This document shows, one piece after another, positions 45,170 through 53,966 of a stretch of DNA of 64,000 nt. The DNA lies in the NCBI GenBank assembly GCA_028293625.1, contig JAQGOL010000030.1:913313-977312 (forward strand), in the 5' to 3' direction. A program made the translations under genes and the position numbers. The notes beneath the pieces are model-generated. The model saw nothing but the letters and a program-made list of their open reading frames with translations. It was not told the DNA's origin and made no database searches. The stretch's first letter is position 1. Each line of letters opens with the position of its first letter. The stretch is from Chthoniobacteraceae bacterium. Its GTDB lineage: Bacteria; Verrucomicrobiota; Verrucomicrobiia; Chthoniobacterales; Chthoniobacteraceae.

Positions 45170-46222
45170 ATGAACAAACACCTGCTTTTTCCGCTCCTGA
45201 TCGTTGCCACCCTTGTGGCGGGGATTGGCTGGGCGGAATACACGAGCTGGAAGGAAATCGCGGAACTCCAAAGGCAGCTTCACTCGCCGGCACTCCTCCG
45301 AATCCTGGCGCAGAGCGCACAGTGGCCCGTGGAAGATCACCAGGCGCTTCAGACTTTGCTTGCCGAAGCGCAGACCTCACTCGGCGCGTTCCGGGGATGG
45401 CTCCTGGTCTCCTGCATCAGCCTGCTCGTGCTCGTCGTGGTGCTCGCCTACAGCATCCAGCGATGGATGATCGCGCCGCTTGAAAGCCAGCTCGTGAAGA
45501 GTCATGCAGTGATCGCCCGCCAGGAAAAACTCGCCTCGCTTGGCGTCCTGGCGGCCGGCGTCGCCCATGAGATTCGCAATCCGCTTACCGCCCTTAAAGC
45601 GCGGATTTTTTCGCAAACCAAACGGCTCCAGCGCCATTCACCCGAGCACGCGGACGCTCTGTTCATCAACGCCGAAATCGACAGGCTTGAACAAATCGTA
45701 AAGGATTTCCTTCAGTTTGCGCGTCCGGGCGAACCCGGGCTTGCGCCGGTGAAAGCCGCAGATTTTTTGCATGGTTTGTGCGAACAGATGGCGGCGGACC
45801 TCGCGCCATGCGGGATCGACCTTCGCCTTGAGACGCCGGAAAACTTGTGGCTCAAAATGGACGCCGCGCAAATCAAGCAGGTGATGATCAATCTGATCCG
45901 CAATGCGGCTGAGAGCATCGGCCGTAACGGGCGCATCACCTTGAGGGCACGCGCCACGCTCCTTCCCTTTGCGCCGTGGCGTCTCCCGGCCATTGCGCTT
46001 GAGGTCGAGGATACCGGCGCGGGGATTCCAGCGGAGGTTCAGGGACGGCTTTTTGATCCCTTTTTCACCACCAAGGAGGCCGGGACCGGGCTCGGCCTCG
46101 CCATTGCCGAGCGCATCGTGCAAAGACACGGCGGGGCGCTTCAGTTTCGCACGCAGATCGAGCGTGGCACGATCTTCAGCGTCCTGCTCCCCGCTGCCCA
46201 AGACGATGAAATCTCCCGCTAA
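45170..46222 (+). CDS. Sensor histidine kinase (NtrB-like, two TM)
   Basis: 350 aa. TM1 (LLFPLLIVATLVAGIGWAEY), a short periplasmic helix region of about 50 residues, TM2 (WLLVSCISLLVLVVVLAYSI), then HisKA with EKLASLGVLAAGVAHEIRNP (phospho-His in the HEIRNP box) and HATPase ([46 protein letters not shown]). The catalytic core resembles kinases that pair with NtrC-type regulators (NtrB/ZraS/AtoS group), and such a regulator begins inside the 3' end of this gene (17-nt overlap). The small periplasmic domain suggests sensing near the membrane; signal unknown. Confidence 0.93.
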   Translation: MNKHLLFPLLIVATLVAGIGWAEYTSWKEIAELQRQLHSPALLRILAQSAQWPVEDHQALQTLLAEAQTSLGAFRGWLLVSCISLLVLVVVLAYSIQRWMIAPLESQLVKSHAVIARQEKLASLGVLAAGVAHEIRNPLTALKARIFSQTKRLQRHSPEHADALFINAEIDRLEQIVKDFLQFARPGEPGLAPVKAADFLHGLCEQMAADLAPCGIDLRLETPENLWLKMDAAQIKQVMINLIRNAAESIGRNGRITLRARATLLPFAPWRLPAIALEVEDTGAGIPAEVQGRLFDPFFTTKEAGTGLGLAIAERIVQRHGGALQFRTQIERGTIFSVLLPAAQDDEISR

Positions 46223-47621
46223 AATCCTGCTCATTGAAGACGACATGCACGCCGCGGCCGCGTTGCGCCAGGTCCTGGGTGAAGAAGGATACGAAGTGAC
46301 GGTGGCCACGCGTGGCGATACCGGCCTCGAGCTTACGCGCGGCCAGCCATACGATGTCGTCATTACCGATTTTAAGCTTCCGGGAATGGATGGCCTCGCG
46401 CTCGTCCGGCAACTCCACACATTGCATCCGCGCCTGCCGGTCATCCTGATGACTGCGCATGGCACGACCGAGACCGCCATCGAGGCAACCAAACTCGGCG
46501 CGTACGATTACCTGCTTAAACCTTTCGAGATGGACGAGTTCCTCGATATGACAGCACGCGCGGTTGCCAGCAGCCGAACCATGACGTCGCCTGTCGCGCT
46601 CGGCGAAACAGGCGCGGCCAAGGACGCCATCATCGGCCAGAGCCGCGCGATGCAAAACGTCTTTAAACAGGTCGGCCGCGTAGCCGCCACCACTCTTCCC
46701 GTCCTGATTCGCGGAGAAACAGGCACCGGCAAGGAACTGATCGCGCGCGCCATCTATCAGCATAGCGACCGCGCCGGCCAGCCATTCATCGCGGTCAACT
46801 GTGCCGCCATTCCCGAGACACTTCTTGAAAGCGAACTCTTCGGCCACGAACGCGGTGCATTCACCGGCGCCGAGATGCGGCGCATCGGGCGCTTTGAGCA
46901 AGCGGATCGCGGCACCATTTTTCTCGATGAAATCGGCGACATGAGCATTTCAACGCAAGCCAAGCTGCTGCGCGTACTTCAGGAAAAATCGATCCAGCGC
47001 CTGGGTGCCAAGGAGCCAGTCGCCATCGACGTGCGCGTGATTGCCGCCACGCATCGCGATCTTGAAACCGCAATCCAGGAACGGCTCTTTCGCGAGGATC
47101 TTTTTTACCGTATCAATGTGGTCGCGATCCTGCTCCCGGCGTTGCGCGAGCATCGCGAGGATATTCCCGCGCTGATCGAATACTTCCTGCGCCGCTACGG
47201 AACTGAACTCGGAATCAACGCTCCCTCGATTCAGCCCGACGCGGTTGAGTTTCTCCAGCAACAGCCATGGCGCGGCAATGTGCGCGAGCTGGAGAACGTC
47301 GTGCGCAAGGCGCTGCTCGCCGCGCGCGGATACGCCATCGTGCAAGCCGATTTGCGCGAAGTAATGCGCGAGCCAAAAACCGAAACCGCCGCACGCCAAA
47401 CCCTTGCCGAATACGCCAGCCAACTCCTCGATGCAGCGCAGCGCGGCGAGAGTGAAGGCGTCTATGCCGAATTCCACGCAGCAGCCGAGCGCGAACTCTT
47501 CTCGCAGGCAATGCGGCTGGCGGAAGGGAACAAGACCAAAGCCGCGCGCTGGCTCGGCATTGCCCGGCTTACCTTGCGTGAGAAGCTAAATACTCTGGGA
47601 ATTGAAGTGGAAGAAAAGTAA
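46206..47621 (+). CDS. Sigma-54-dependent response regulator (NtrC family)
   Basis: 471 aa from ATG 46206, giving the receiver start MKSPAKILLIEDDMHAAAAL; the frame open further upstream covers the kinase and is ignored. The receiver has VVITDFKLPGMDGLAL and GAYDYLLKPFEMDE. The AAA+ domain carries Walker A RGETGTGKELIARAI, the sigma-54 contact loop ELFGHERGAFTGAE with intact GAFTGA, Walker B TIFLDEIGDM and the R-finger region. A Fis-type HTH closes the protein (NKTKAARWLGIARLTLREKL). Together with the kinase it should switch on sigma-54 promoters; the regulon is unknown but may include hpf next door. Confidence 0.95.
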   Translation: MKSPAKILLIEDDMHAAAALRQVLGEEGYEVTVATRGDTGLELTRGQPYDVVITDFKLPGMDGLALVRQLHTLHPRLPVILMTAHGTTETAIEATKLGAYDYLLKPFEMDEFLDMTARAVASSRTMTSPVALGETGAAKDAIIGQSRAMQNVFKQVGRVAATTLPVLIRGETGTGKELIARAIYQHSDRAGQPFIAVNCAAIPETLLESELFGHERGAFTGAEMRRIGRFEQADRGTIFLDEIGDMSISTQAKLLRVLQEKSIQRLGAKEPVAIDVRVIAATHRDLETAIQERLFREDLFYRINVVAILLPALREHREDIPALIEYFLRRYGTELGINAPSIQPDAVEFLQQQPWRGNVRELENVVRKALLAARGYAIVQADLREVMREPKTETAARQTLAEYASQLLDAAQRGESEGVYAEFHAAAERELFSQAMRLAEGNKTKAARWLGIARLTLREKLNTLGIEVEEK

Positions 47622-47911
47622 CTCCGGCGCGTAATCGCGAATGCATTTTTATTGGTCGCTGCAATCCGGCTCGATCTGGCTTTGATCGATGCGTTGTAAT
47701 GCCGGTCTCTTTATCGACCAGGCAACCATTGGTATTCGCGCTTGGATAGTCATAGGCCCGGCCGCCTTGCAGGCAGCTTCAGCATCTTAGGCAAAGGCTC
47801 CTTATAAGTCATTGAGGACAAAGCAGATCAACATATTGCCATCGACACGGAGTTTTCTATTGTGTTAACATATACTTTCGAAAAGAAACCCCTAATAAAA
47901 ACAGATTATCT

Positions 47912-48808
47912 ATGTATTCAACTATCAAGGTTCGTCCGTGGCCAATGAAACTCGCAGCAACCTGTGGCCTCGTTTCCCTCTGGCTGGCACCCGCCTACGC
48001 TGCCGTCGTCGACTATTCCAGCGGTGTTCTGGCACTGAGCCCAACTCACTACTACGAGCTTAACGAGACAACCAAAGGGGTCGTTATCGACAGGGGGATC
48101 AGTCCGTTTGCCGCCGCCCACGAGGGGAATTTTCCTCCGGGAGAAGTAGGCGCTCCCGGCGTTCTGTTGCCGGGCTTTGGCGACGACAACCGGGCCCTTC
48201 GCAGCAATAACGCCGGTGGAGTAAACCTCGGACCTGGCACCAGCTTTGCGACGGACTCCATGTCAATTGCAATGTGGTTTCTGGCGCCCGGTGGAGTAAA
48301 TGTCGGTGATCGGCTATTTACGAACAATGTCGAGCGTCTTGCCGGCGGAACGGAGGACAGTTTTCAGATTACGCTGCCGAATAGTTCAAGCCCGTGGGGG
48401 ATTGTATTTGCGGTGGGACAGGAGGCGGACATGCAGCTGGCGATTCCCACGAACATCATGCCGGTTCAGGACAACCGGTGGCATCATTTGGTGGTGGCAC
48501 GGGCAGGAGACGATGTCAGCAGTATGAGGGTTGTAATTGATGGAAATGATTTCACCGGCAACCTGGTGCCTACAGATGCTACATGGGGGACGACGGGCAG
48601 TAATGCACACCTCGGGATGCGGGCCGATGAAGGCGGCAGTGATCACAATCACAACGGCAGCATCGACGATACCGCGATCTGGCTTAACCGCGCCCTTACC
48701 GTCGAGGAGGCACAAGGACTTTATGCAGCGGCCCAGATCCCGGAACCTGCCGCCGTGTCGCTTCTCGCATTGGGCGCCCTGGTGATGGTGCGCCGCCGTC
48801 GCGAATAG
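47912..48808 (+). CDS. LamG-like PEP-CTERM exported protein
   Basis: 298 aa; ATG 47945 (MKLAATCGLVSLWLAPAYAA) is an alternative start that gives a standard signal peptide. The body resembles a LamG/concanavalin-like jelly roll: LSPTHYYELNETT, MSIAMWFLAPGG, DNRWHHLVVARAG, MRVVIDGNDFTG, SIDDTAIWLNRALTVEEAQGLY. The C-terminus is a PEP-CTERM sorting signal (IPEPAAVSLLALGALVMVRR), so it is expected to be processed by an exosortase, not encoded here. Probably a surface or matrix protein. The 290 bp upstream contain AT-rich DNA but no confident promoter. Confidence 0.92.
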   Translation: MYSTIKVRPWPMKLAATCGLVSLWLAPAYAAVVDYSSGVLALSPTHYYELNETTKGVVIDRGISPFAAAHEGNFPPGEVGAPGVLLPGFGDDNRALRSNNAGGVNLGPGTSFATDSMSIAMWFLAPGGVNVGDRLFTNNVERLAGGTEDSFQITLPNSSSPWGIVFAVGQEADMQLAIPTNIMPVQDNRWHHLVVARAGDDVSSMRVVIDGNDFTGNLVPTDATWGTTGSNAHLGMRADEGGSDHNHNGSIDDTAIWLNRALTVEEAQGLYAAAQIPEPAAVSLLALGALVMVRRRRE

Positions 48809-48824
48809 TAGAAGGCAGATCTCT

Positions 48825-48860
48825 CCGTATCCCGTCACTTCACAGTGACGCGGCATACGG
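48825..48860. terminator. Long imperfect hairpin between convergent genes
   Basis: CCGTAT..CGTCACT-tcac-AGTGACG..ATACGG forms a 13-bp interrupted stem 17 bp past the PEP-CTERM gene stop and 80 bp before the end of the convergent DUF1552 gene. No T-run follows on either strand, so it may be a processing or stability hairpin, not an intrinsic terminator. Confidence 0.4.
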
Positions 48861-48939
48861 CATCGAGCAGGCAAACTATTTCAGTTCCGCCAGGTAAACT
48901 CAGCCGTCGATTATCGGCCTCCGGCACAAGCTCCCGGAC

Positions 48940-50265
48940 TTACGAAAGTGAGAGCGGGCCGCCTTCACAAAGGGCCGGTTTGCCGAAGGCGGTGATCTGA
49001 TGTCCCATGGCGTTGGCGAGGGCGAGCCAAAGCCGGTTATGTGCCACCTTGTCAAGCTTCAGGCTGCGGCCCATCTGAAAGCCGGCGCCGCCGCCGACCA
49101 GAACACATGGGATATTGTTCAGGGTATGGCTGTTGCCCTTGCCAAGTTCATTGGTCCAGACAATCAGGGTGTTATCCAGCATGCTCCCCTCGCCCGTCGG
49201 TTCGGGCGTTTCTGAGAGGCGCCTGGCGAGGTAAGCCAGCTCGCCGCAGAACCAGGTGTTGATGCGTTTTAGCTTCTCCTGTGAAGCTTGGTTGCCATCA
49301 GGATCATGGGAAAGCGAGTGATGGCCTTCTTCAATTCCGAGCCAGCGCATCCGGGCCTGACCGACCGAGCGCATATACTGCAAAGTCGCCACCCGGGTCA
49401 TATCATTGGCCAGGCTATTAACCAGAAGATCAATCTGCATCCGGCTGATCTGCGGGGTGTTGTCGTTGACGAGTTCAATACTTGGATCGAGCTCCGGAAC
49501 AGGATGCTGAAGCTGGGCATCGCCATCGTGGCTTTGAAGTTCCTGTTCAAGATCGCGCACAAGCGCCATGTGCCGGTCAAGTAACATCTTGTCGCGAGCG
49601 CTCAGTTTGGAGCTAACCCGTTTGAGATCATCGCGAACATCATCGAGCACGCTTACCAGGCTCTCCTTGTCTTTCATCTGCCCGTATAACTTGCCGAACA
49701 TGTCATACGGATTATCGACCGGAGCAACCGGCTGGTTGGCTCCCGCATACGACATCCGCGTCCAGGGATCGGCACGGTCGGGAACCGCCACTCCAAATTC
49801 CAACGACCCAAACCGGGTCCGTGTTTCGGGACGGCCCTGAAGATAGTTCTTAATTTCCTGATCAATCGAAATACTGCCGGCCCAGCCCGCCGGAGTATCC
49901 GAACCGCCCTGGATGTTGCCCGGCAGCAATTCGCTTCCGGTTAACAAACAGCTCATTCCACGCATGTGGGAGTCGCCGTCGCCGCGCACTTTATTATGGA
50001 TGCCATTGAGAAGCAGCGTGCGATCGCGAAACGGTTCAAGCGGCTTAAGTATCGATTTGAACTCAAAGTTTTCGCCCTCCTGTTCGGGCCAGAACTCATC
50101 CGGCAAAGTGCCATTTGGCGAAAACATGATCACCAATCGCTGCCGGCGCTGCGGCAACGGCGCCCCGGTCAGGCTCGGCAAACCGCACAAAAACGGGAGC
50201 GCCGCGGTTGAAATACCAAGGTTGCGCAGGAACTCGCGGCGATTGAAGAGGAAGGGGTTGGCCAT
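48940..50265 (-). CDS. DUF1552 domain protein with Tat-like signal (second copy)
   Basis: 441 aa. Begins [20 protein letters not shown], a twin-arginine-type signal with RREFLRN. Family segments: [87 protein letters not shown], and C-terminal [20 protein letters not shown] followed by [11 protein letters not shown]. It lies 6 bp downstream of a DUF1592 cytochrome gene. Compared with the copy at 8.0 kb the proteins share family motifs but are well diverged, so the two pairs are old paralogues or separately acquired. Confidence 0.93.
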   Translation of the reverse strand: MANPFLFNRREFLRNLGISTAALPFLCGLPSLTGAPLPQRRQRLVIMFSPNGTLPDEFWPEQEGENFEFKSILKPLEPFRDRTLLLNGIHNKVRGDGDSHMRGMSCLLTGSELLPGNIQGGSDTPAGWAGSISIDQEIKNYLQGRPETRTRFGSLEFGVAVPDRADPWTRMSYAGANQPVAPVDNPYDMFGKLYGQMKDKESLVSVLDDVRDDLKRVSSKLSARDKMLLDRHMALVRDLEQELQSHDGDAQLQHPVPELDPSIELVNDNTPQISRMQIDLLVNSLANDMTRVATLQYMRSVGQARMRWLGIEEGHHSLSHDPDGNQASQEKLKRINTWFCGELAYLARRLSETPEPTGEGSMLDNTLIVWTNELGKGNSHTLNNIPCVLVGGGAGFQMGRSLKLDKVAHNRLWLALANAMGHQITAFGKPALCEGGPLSLS

Positions 50266-50271
50266 GGGAGG

Positions 50272-52599
50272 TTACTTCTGCGCCAGGGGCGCGGCGGCGG
50301 TTGGAAGTCCGTCGGATGCGGCAATCACCGCGATCTCGGCGAGCAGTTTTTGGATATTAAACTCAGAGGAAATAAAAGAGCGCCGCAGTGAGTCCAGAGT
50401 GTCGGGTCCGAACGCGGCCGGCTCCTGCTTTGCCACATGATGAAAGAGCTGGCGCACAAAGACCTTCTGCGCGCTCTCGCTTTGAACAGCGAACTCGGCA
50501 ATGTCGCGGGCGCCGCTGACTTTCAGCGGCTCGCCATCGCCGAAGGAGAGTTCGCCGGCGGCATCGACCGGCTTGTGATTATCCTCGGTGCGCCAGCGGC
50601 CAATGGCATCGTAGTGCTCAAGGGCGAACCCGAGTGGATTGATAACGGAATGACAGCCCATGCACGAGGTGTTGCGGGTCATTTCAGTGACTTTCTCCCG
50701 CATGGTAAAGGTCGGATCAAACTTGCTGTTCTCGAATTCCACGGCCATCGGCGGCGGCTTGAGACCAAGGCCGAGCACGGAGCGCGTGAGAAAAACGCCG
50801 CGGTGAATGGGGGAAGTCAAATTGCCATGGGCCAGGGCGCTCATCAGGTAGGGATGCGTGAGCACTCCGGCGCGTTCATTTTTATCAAAATCGACCCGCT
50901 GGAAACCTTCTCCAACCTCGTCCTTTCCATAAAAGCGGCCGAGACGCGCGTTTAAGAAAAGGTAATTGGCCTGGAGCAGTTCACGATAATCCGATCGCGG
51001 GCTCCAGACCACTTCCTCGACAAACAGCGCGAGCGAAGTGCGCAGGTCGGCCAGCACGGCCTGGTCAAATCCCGGGAAAGCTTGCTGATCTTTGGAAATT
51101 GCCTCCGCGCGGTCGAGATCGAGCCAGTCATGGAAAAAGCCCGCCACCTTGGTTTTGGTGCGCGGATCAGCCAGCATCCGGGCCGCTTGCGCGGCAATCT
51201 CGGCCCGGGTGTGGAGCTTGCCGGATTCCGCTGCCCGGAACAGAGTCTCATCCGGCACCGAATCCCAGAGAGAAATGGCGAGGGAAGCCGCGGCGTCGAA
51301 ATCGTCCGGCTGCTCGCTTTCGTGAAGCCCGGGATAAAGGAAACGAGGGGATTTGAAGGTGAAAAGCACCACGCGTTTGACAGCGATTTCAGCGCTCTTG
51401 GCGTTGGCAAACTGCGTGTCGACAAATTGCTTTTGATCCTCGCTCAACGGTCTGCGAAATGCCGTCTGAATCAGGCGCCGCGAGAAATCCTTGAGCCGTT
51501 CGACGCGATCGGGAGCCTCCGGTTTGATTCCCGCAAGCTCCCCGAGGTTGGCCTCGACATAATCGGCCACGGCAAGGGCACCGCTTACGGTCGCCTGATA
51601 CCACGCTTTGGAAAGCCCGGTGCCGCGCTCGTATCCAACGCTTCGATCATCGGCCGGAAACGTCGTATTAATCACCATCGTCGGATGAACCTGTTGCGGC
51701 GAGAGATTCTGTTCCCCGATCGGTTCCAGCACGCCGTGCGGTGTTTTCCATTGCAGCTCAATGGAAGCCGACTTGTCTTTGAATTTAAAAAACTCCAGCA
51801 CGAGCGGGTAAGAGCGGCCGCCCAGCAGGAAGAGGCTCTTTTTCTCCTCGCGAACCTCGGCTCCCGCGCTTACCCAGGCGTCAATCAGCAGCGTTTTGGT
51901 GTCATTGATCCAAAGCCGCGTGCCGTTCTCGCTTCTGATGACAAATTCGTATACGCCGGTTTCCTCGGCGCGAACCGAACCTTCCCAGCGAGCGGAGAAC
52001 TCTTCGGCAACCATTGAAGCCGGGTCCGGACTTTGAGCGCCAAAAGAAAAAACGACCTGTTTATCGACACGATCGAACTGCGTCTTTTTCTTTTTCTCGC
52101 CCGGCTTTTGCCCTGGCTCCGGAGCGGGCTGCTCAATGGCCGGGCCACTGTAATGCCCTTTCAACCCATGCTTATTGTCTGCCGGATTCTGAAAGCCACC
52201 GCGGAACTGTCCGATTAAATCGGCGGCCACGGTGCGATACTGAGGGACGGTCAGGCGCGCCAAATCGATTGTTGGCGGATGCAAACGGATCTGCGCCGCC
52301 GGCGAATAAAAGGCGTCGTAAATGTAAGCGGCAACCTGCGCTGCATCTTCACCAACGCATGCGCCCGGGTCGTCGTCCGGCATCGTTTTTGCAATCCGCC
52401 GGGTCAGACTTTTGAGCGAACGATCACCCGTCAAAGGCTCCTTATATTCCTCCGCTACGCCCTCTCCATTTTTGCCATGGCATTCCGCGCACATTTTTTC
52501 GTAAATGCGCGCCCCTGGGTGAACCGGCTCCTCGGCATCGAGTGCTCCGGCGCTTGCCAGGAACAAAAACAGATGGCGGATCAGGCAGCGGAAATTCAC
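50272..52599 (-). CDS. DUF1592 cytochrome c protein with PA14-like domain (second copy)
   Basis: 775 aa. A signal peptide (LIRHLFLFLASAGALDAEE) precedes a true cytochrome c domain with CAECHGKNGEG and a Met-containing TMPDDDP segment as possible sixth ligand. Then a DUF1587-type segment (LARLTVPQYRTVAADLIGQF) is interrupted by a PA14-like domain (ARWEGSVRAEETGVYEFVIR, ENGTRLWINDTKTL). DUF1595, DUF1592 (LQANYLFLNARLGRFYGKDE), DUF1588 (LTSPIHRGVFLTR, with CMGCH) and DUF1585 follow. The architecture differs from the first copy, which has a reduced N-terminal heme domain and no PA14. Likely exported and linked to polymer or carbohydrate use. The gene is first in its two-gene unit. Confidence 0.93.
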   Translation of the reverse strand: MNFRCLIRHLFLFLASAGALDAEEPVHPGARIYEKMCAECHGKNGEGVAEEYKEPLTGDRSLKSLTRRIAKTMPDDDPGACVGEDAAQVAAYIYDAFYSPAAQIRLHPPTIDLARLTVPQYRTVAADLIGQFRGGFQNPADNKHGLKGHYSGPAIEQPAPEPGQKPGEKKKKTQFDRVDKQVVFSFGAQSPDPASMVAEEFSARWEGSVRAEETGVYEFVIRSENGTRLWINDTKTLLIDAWVSAGAEVREEKKSLFLLGGRSYPLVLEFFKFKDKSASIELQWKTPHGVLEPIGEQNLSPQQVHPTMVINTTFPADDRSVGYERGTGLSKAWYQATVSGALAVADYVEANLGELAGIKPEAPDRVERLKDFSRRLIQTAFRRPLSEDQKQFVDTQFANAKSAEIAVKRVVLFTFKSPRFLYPGLHESEQPDDFDAAASLAISLWDSVPDETLFRAAESGKLHTRAEIAAQAARMLADPRTKTKVAGFFHDWLDLDRAEAISKDQQAFPGFDQAVLADLRTSLALFVEEVVWSPRSDYRELLQANYLFLNARLGRFYGKDEVGEGFQRVDFDKNERAGVLTHPYLMSALAHGNLTSPIHRGVFLTRSVLGLGLKPPPMAVEFENSKFDPTFTMREKVTEMTRNTSCMGCHSVINPLGFALEHYDAIGRWRTEDNHKPVDAAGELSFGDGEPLKVSGARDIAEFAVQSESAQKVFVRQLFHHVAKQEPAAFGPDTLDSLRRSFISSEFNIQKLLAEIAVIAASDGLPTAAAPLAQK

Positions 52600-52751
52600 A
52601 GGTGAAGGGGGGGTAAAAGGCGCTACAACCGGCCGCCAATCTGACCACCATCGAGCTCACGAGTTCTTAGTTCCTTTTGCACTCCGGCTATCGTCCATGG
52701 CGTCCGCCAAAAATACGAGCGATGGTGTCATCTCCATCACGGCGGTGCGGC

Positions 52752-53966
52752 CTAAAAACGCACCATGAACTGCGCCCCGAAAAGATGACCATAACCGGCG
52801 CGCCCCGAGTCATGACGGCCCAGGTCGTATTGCAGTTTGAGCTGGGTATGGGCCGTGAAACGGTAGCCGGTGGCGGCATCAATCCGCCAAACGTCTTCGC
52901 TCCATGAACCGGTCCGATTATCTCCATCGCGCACATCGGCAAAAAACTGCTGATTCCATCGAAGCGCGCCAAAAAATCGGGGAGTGAACTTGTATTTGGC
53001 CTCGATGTAGTAAGCGAGCGTATCGGCATTACCCACATTCGGCACTTCAAAGCGCGCTTCGTAAACCTCCGCCCATAGTTGCCAATGATGCCAGGCAAAA
53101 CCGGCATCCTGGCCGAAAACAAGTTCATGGTAATCGCCAAGACTCTTGCCACGCGGGAGAACATCGGCGGTTTCCAGATAGGCGCCGCGGCTGGCGGAGA
53201 GGCCAAATGTCCAGGCCGGATTTGGTCGAAACCCGAGTCGCGCGCTCATGGTAGGACGGTTGAAGCCTCTGTTCGCGATATCCCACGATTCGGGTCGCGA
53301 ACTGAGGGAGGCATTTTTCAACTCGGCGGCGTAATCAAATTTCCCGAGACGTCCGGCGACGGAAAGACCGCTCGAATAACCGGATCCCCAAAGGATTGGA
53401 GTGAAATCATATTTCTCCGCAGCCGTGATCCGGGTGGTAGCAAACCCGCGTGCCGAGACCGGTGGCTCGAGATCGGAGACGGCAGTGACATTTTCGTAAG
53501 GCAACGGCGCGTTGATGAACGGATTATCCCAGGCAAGATGCCGCTCGTTCCAACGTCCGACAACGGTGGCGAATTTCCCGATTTGCAACGCCAGCCGGCC
53601 ATCCTCCCAAGGCGTGTAACGGAGGGCATATTCATCAAACCGCATCTCCAAGCCGCCATCACTTGGATCAAAACCGCCGTCCAATCGCGCCTGGGCAAAA
53701 AAGTAGATATGCGAACCTGCCTGGGCGTCGAGAAAAAGAGTAAACCGGGGGTTTAGAAGGGTCTCGGAGGCCGACTCAATCAAACCGGCGGCAGGAAGCG
53801 AAAAATAATACGCCTCAAGTTCAATGGTGCCGCTCAAACGAGCACGCACGGTGTCGTTGAAGGCACTGATCGTCAGCGTTTCATCCAGGCGATCCAACCA
53901 CTCCTCGGCGCCATTGACCGCCGCGCAGGCGAGCCAGAAAATGGCGGAAAGGGGGAGGGATTTCAC
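52752..53966 (-). CDS. Porin-like outer-membrane beta-barrel
   Basis: 404 aa. Signal peptide (LPLSAIFWLACAAVNGAEEW), then strands throughout: ARLSGTIELEAYYF, HIYFFAQARLDGGF, YALRYTPWEDGRLALQIGKF, ATVVGRWNERHLAWDNPFIN, FDYAAELKNASL, WQLWAEVYEARFEVP, YYIEAKYKFTPRFFGALRW, and a last strand ending in Phe (GHLFGAQFMVRF). This resembles phosphate-selective or uncharacterised porins of Verrucomicrobia. It is the last gene of a four-gene unit whose first three encode a response regulator, a cupredoxin-like protein and a sensor kinase; its ATG overlaps the kinase stop by 4 nt. It may be the effector of that sensor or simply its co-transcribed pore. Confidence 0.8.
   Translation of the reverse strand: MKSLPLSAIFWLACAAVNGAEEWLDRLDETLTISAFNDTVRARLSGTIELEAYYFSLPAAGLIESASETLLNPRFTLFLDAQAGSHIYFFAQARLDGGFDPSDGGLEMRFDEYALRYTPWEDGRLALQIGKFATVVGRWNERHLAWDNPFINAPLPYENVTAVSDLEPPVSARGFATTRITAAEKYDFTPILWGSGYSSGLSVAGRLGKFDYAAELKNASLSSRPESWDIANRGFNRPTMSARLGFRPNPAWTFGLSASRGAYLETADVLPRGKSLGDYHELVFGQDAGFAWHHWQLWAEVYEARFEVPNVGNADTLAYYIEAKYKFTPRFFGALRWNQQFFADVRDGDNRTGSWSEDVWRIDAATGYRFTAHTQLKLQYDLGRHDSGRAGYGHLFGAQFMVRF

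Noticed and set aside
51082..52017. 311-codon plus-strand frame
   Set aside because: Antisense to the DUF1592 cytochrome gene; no domain; a by-product of GC-rich codon bias.
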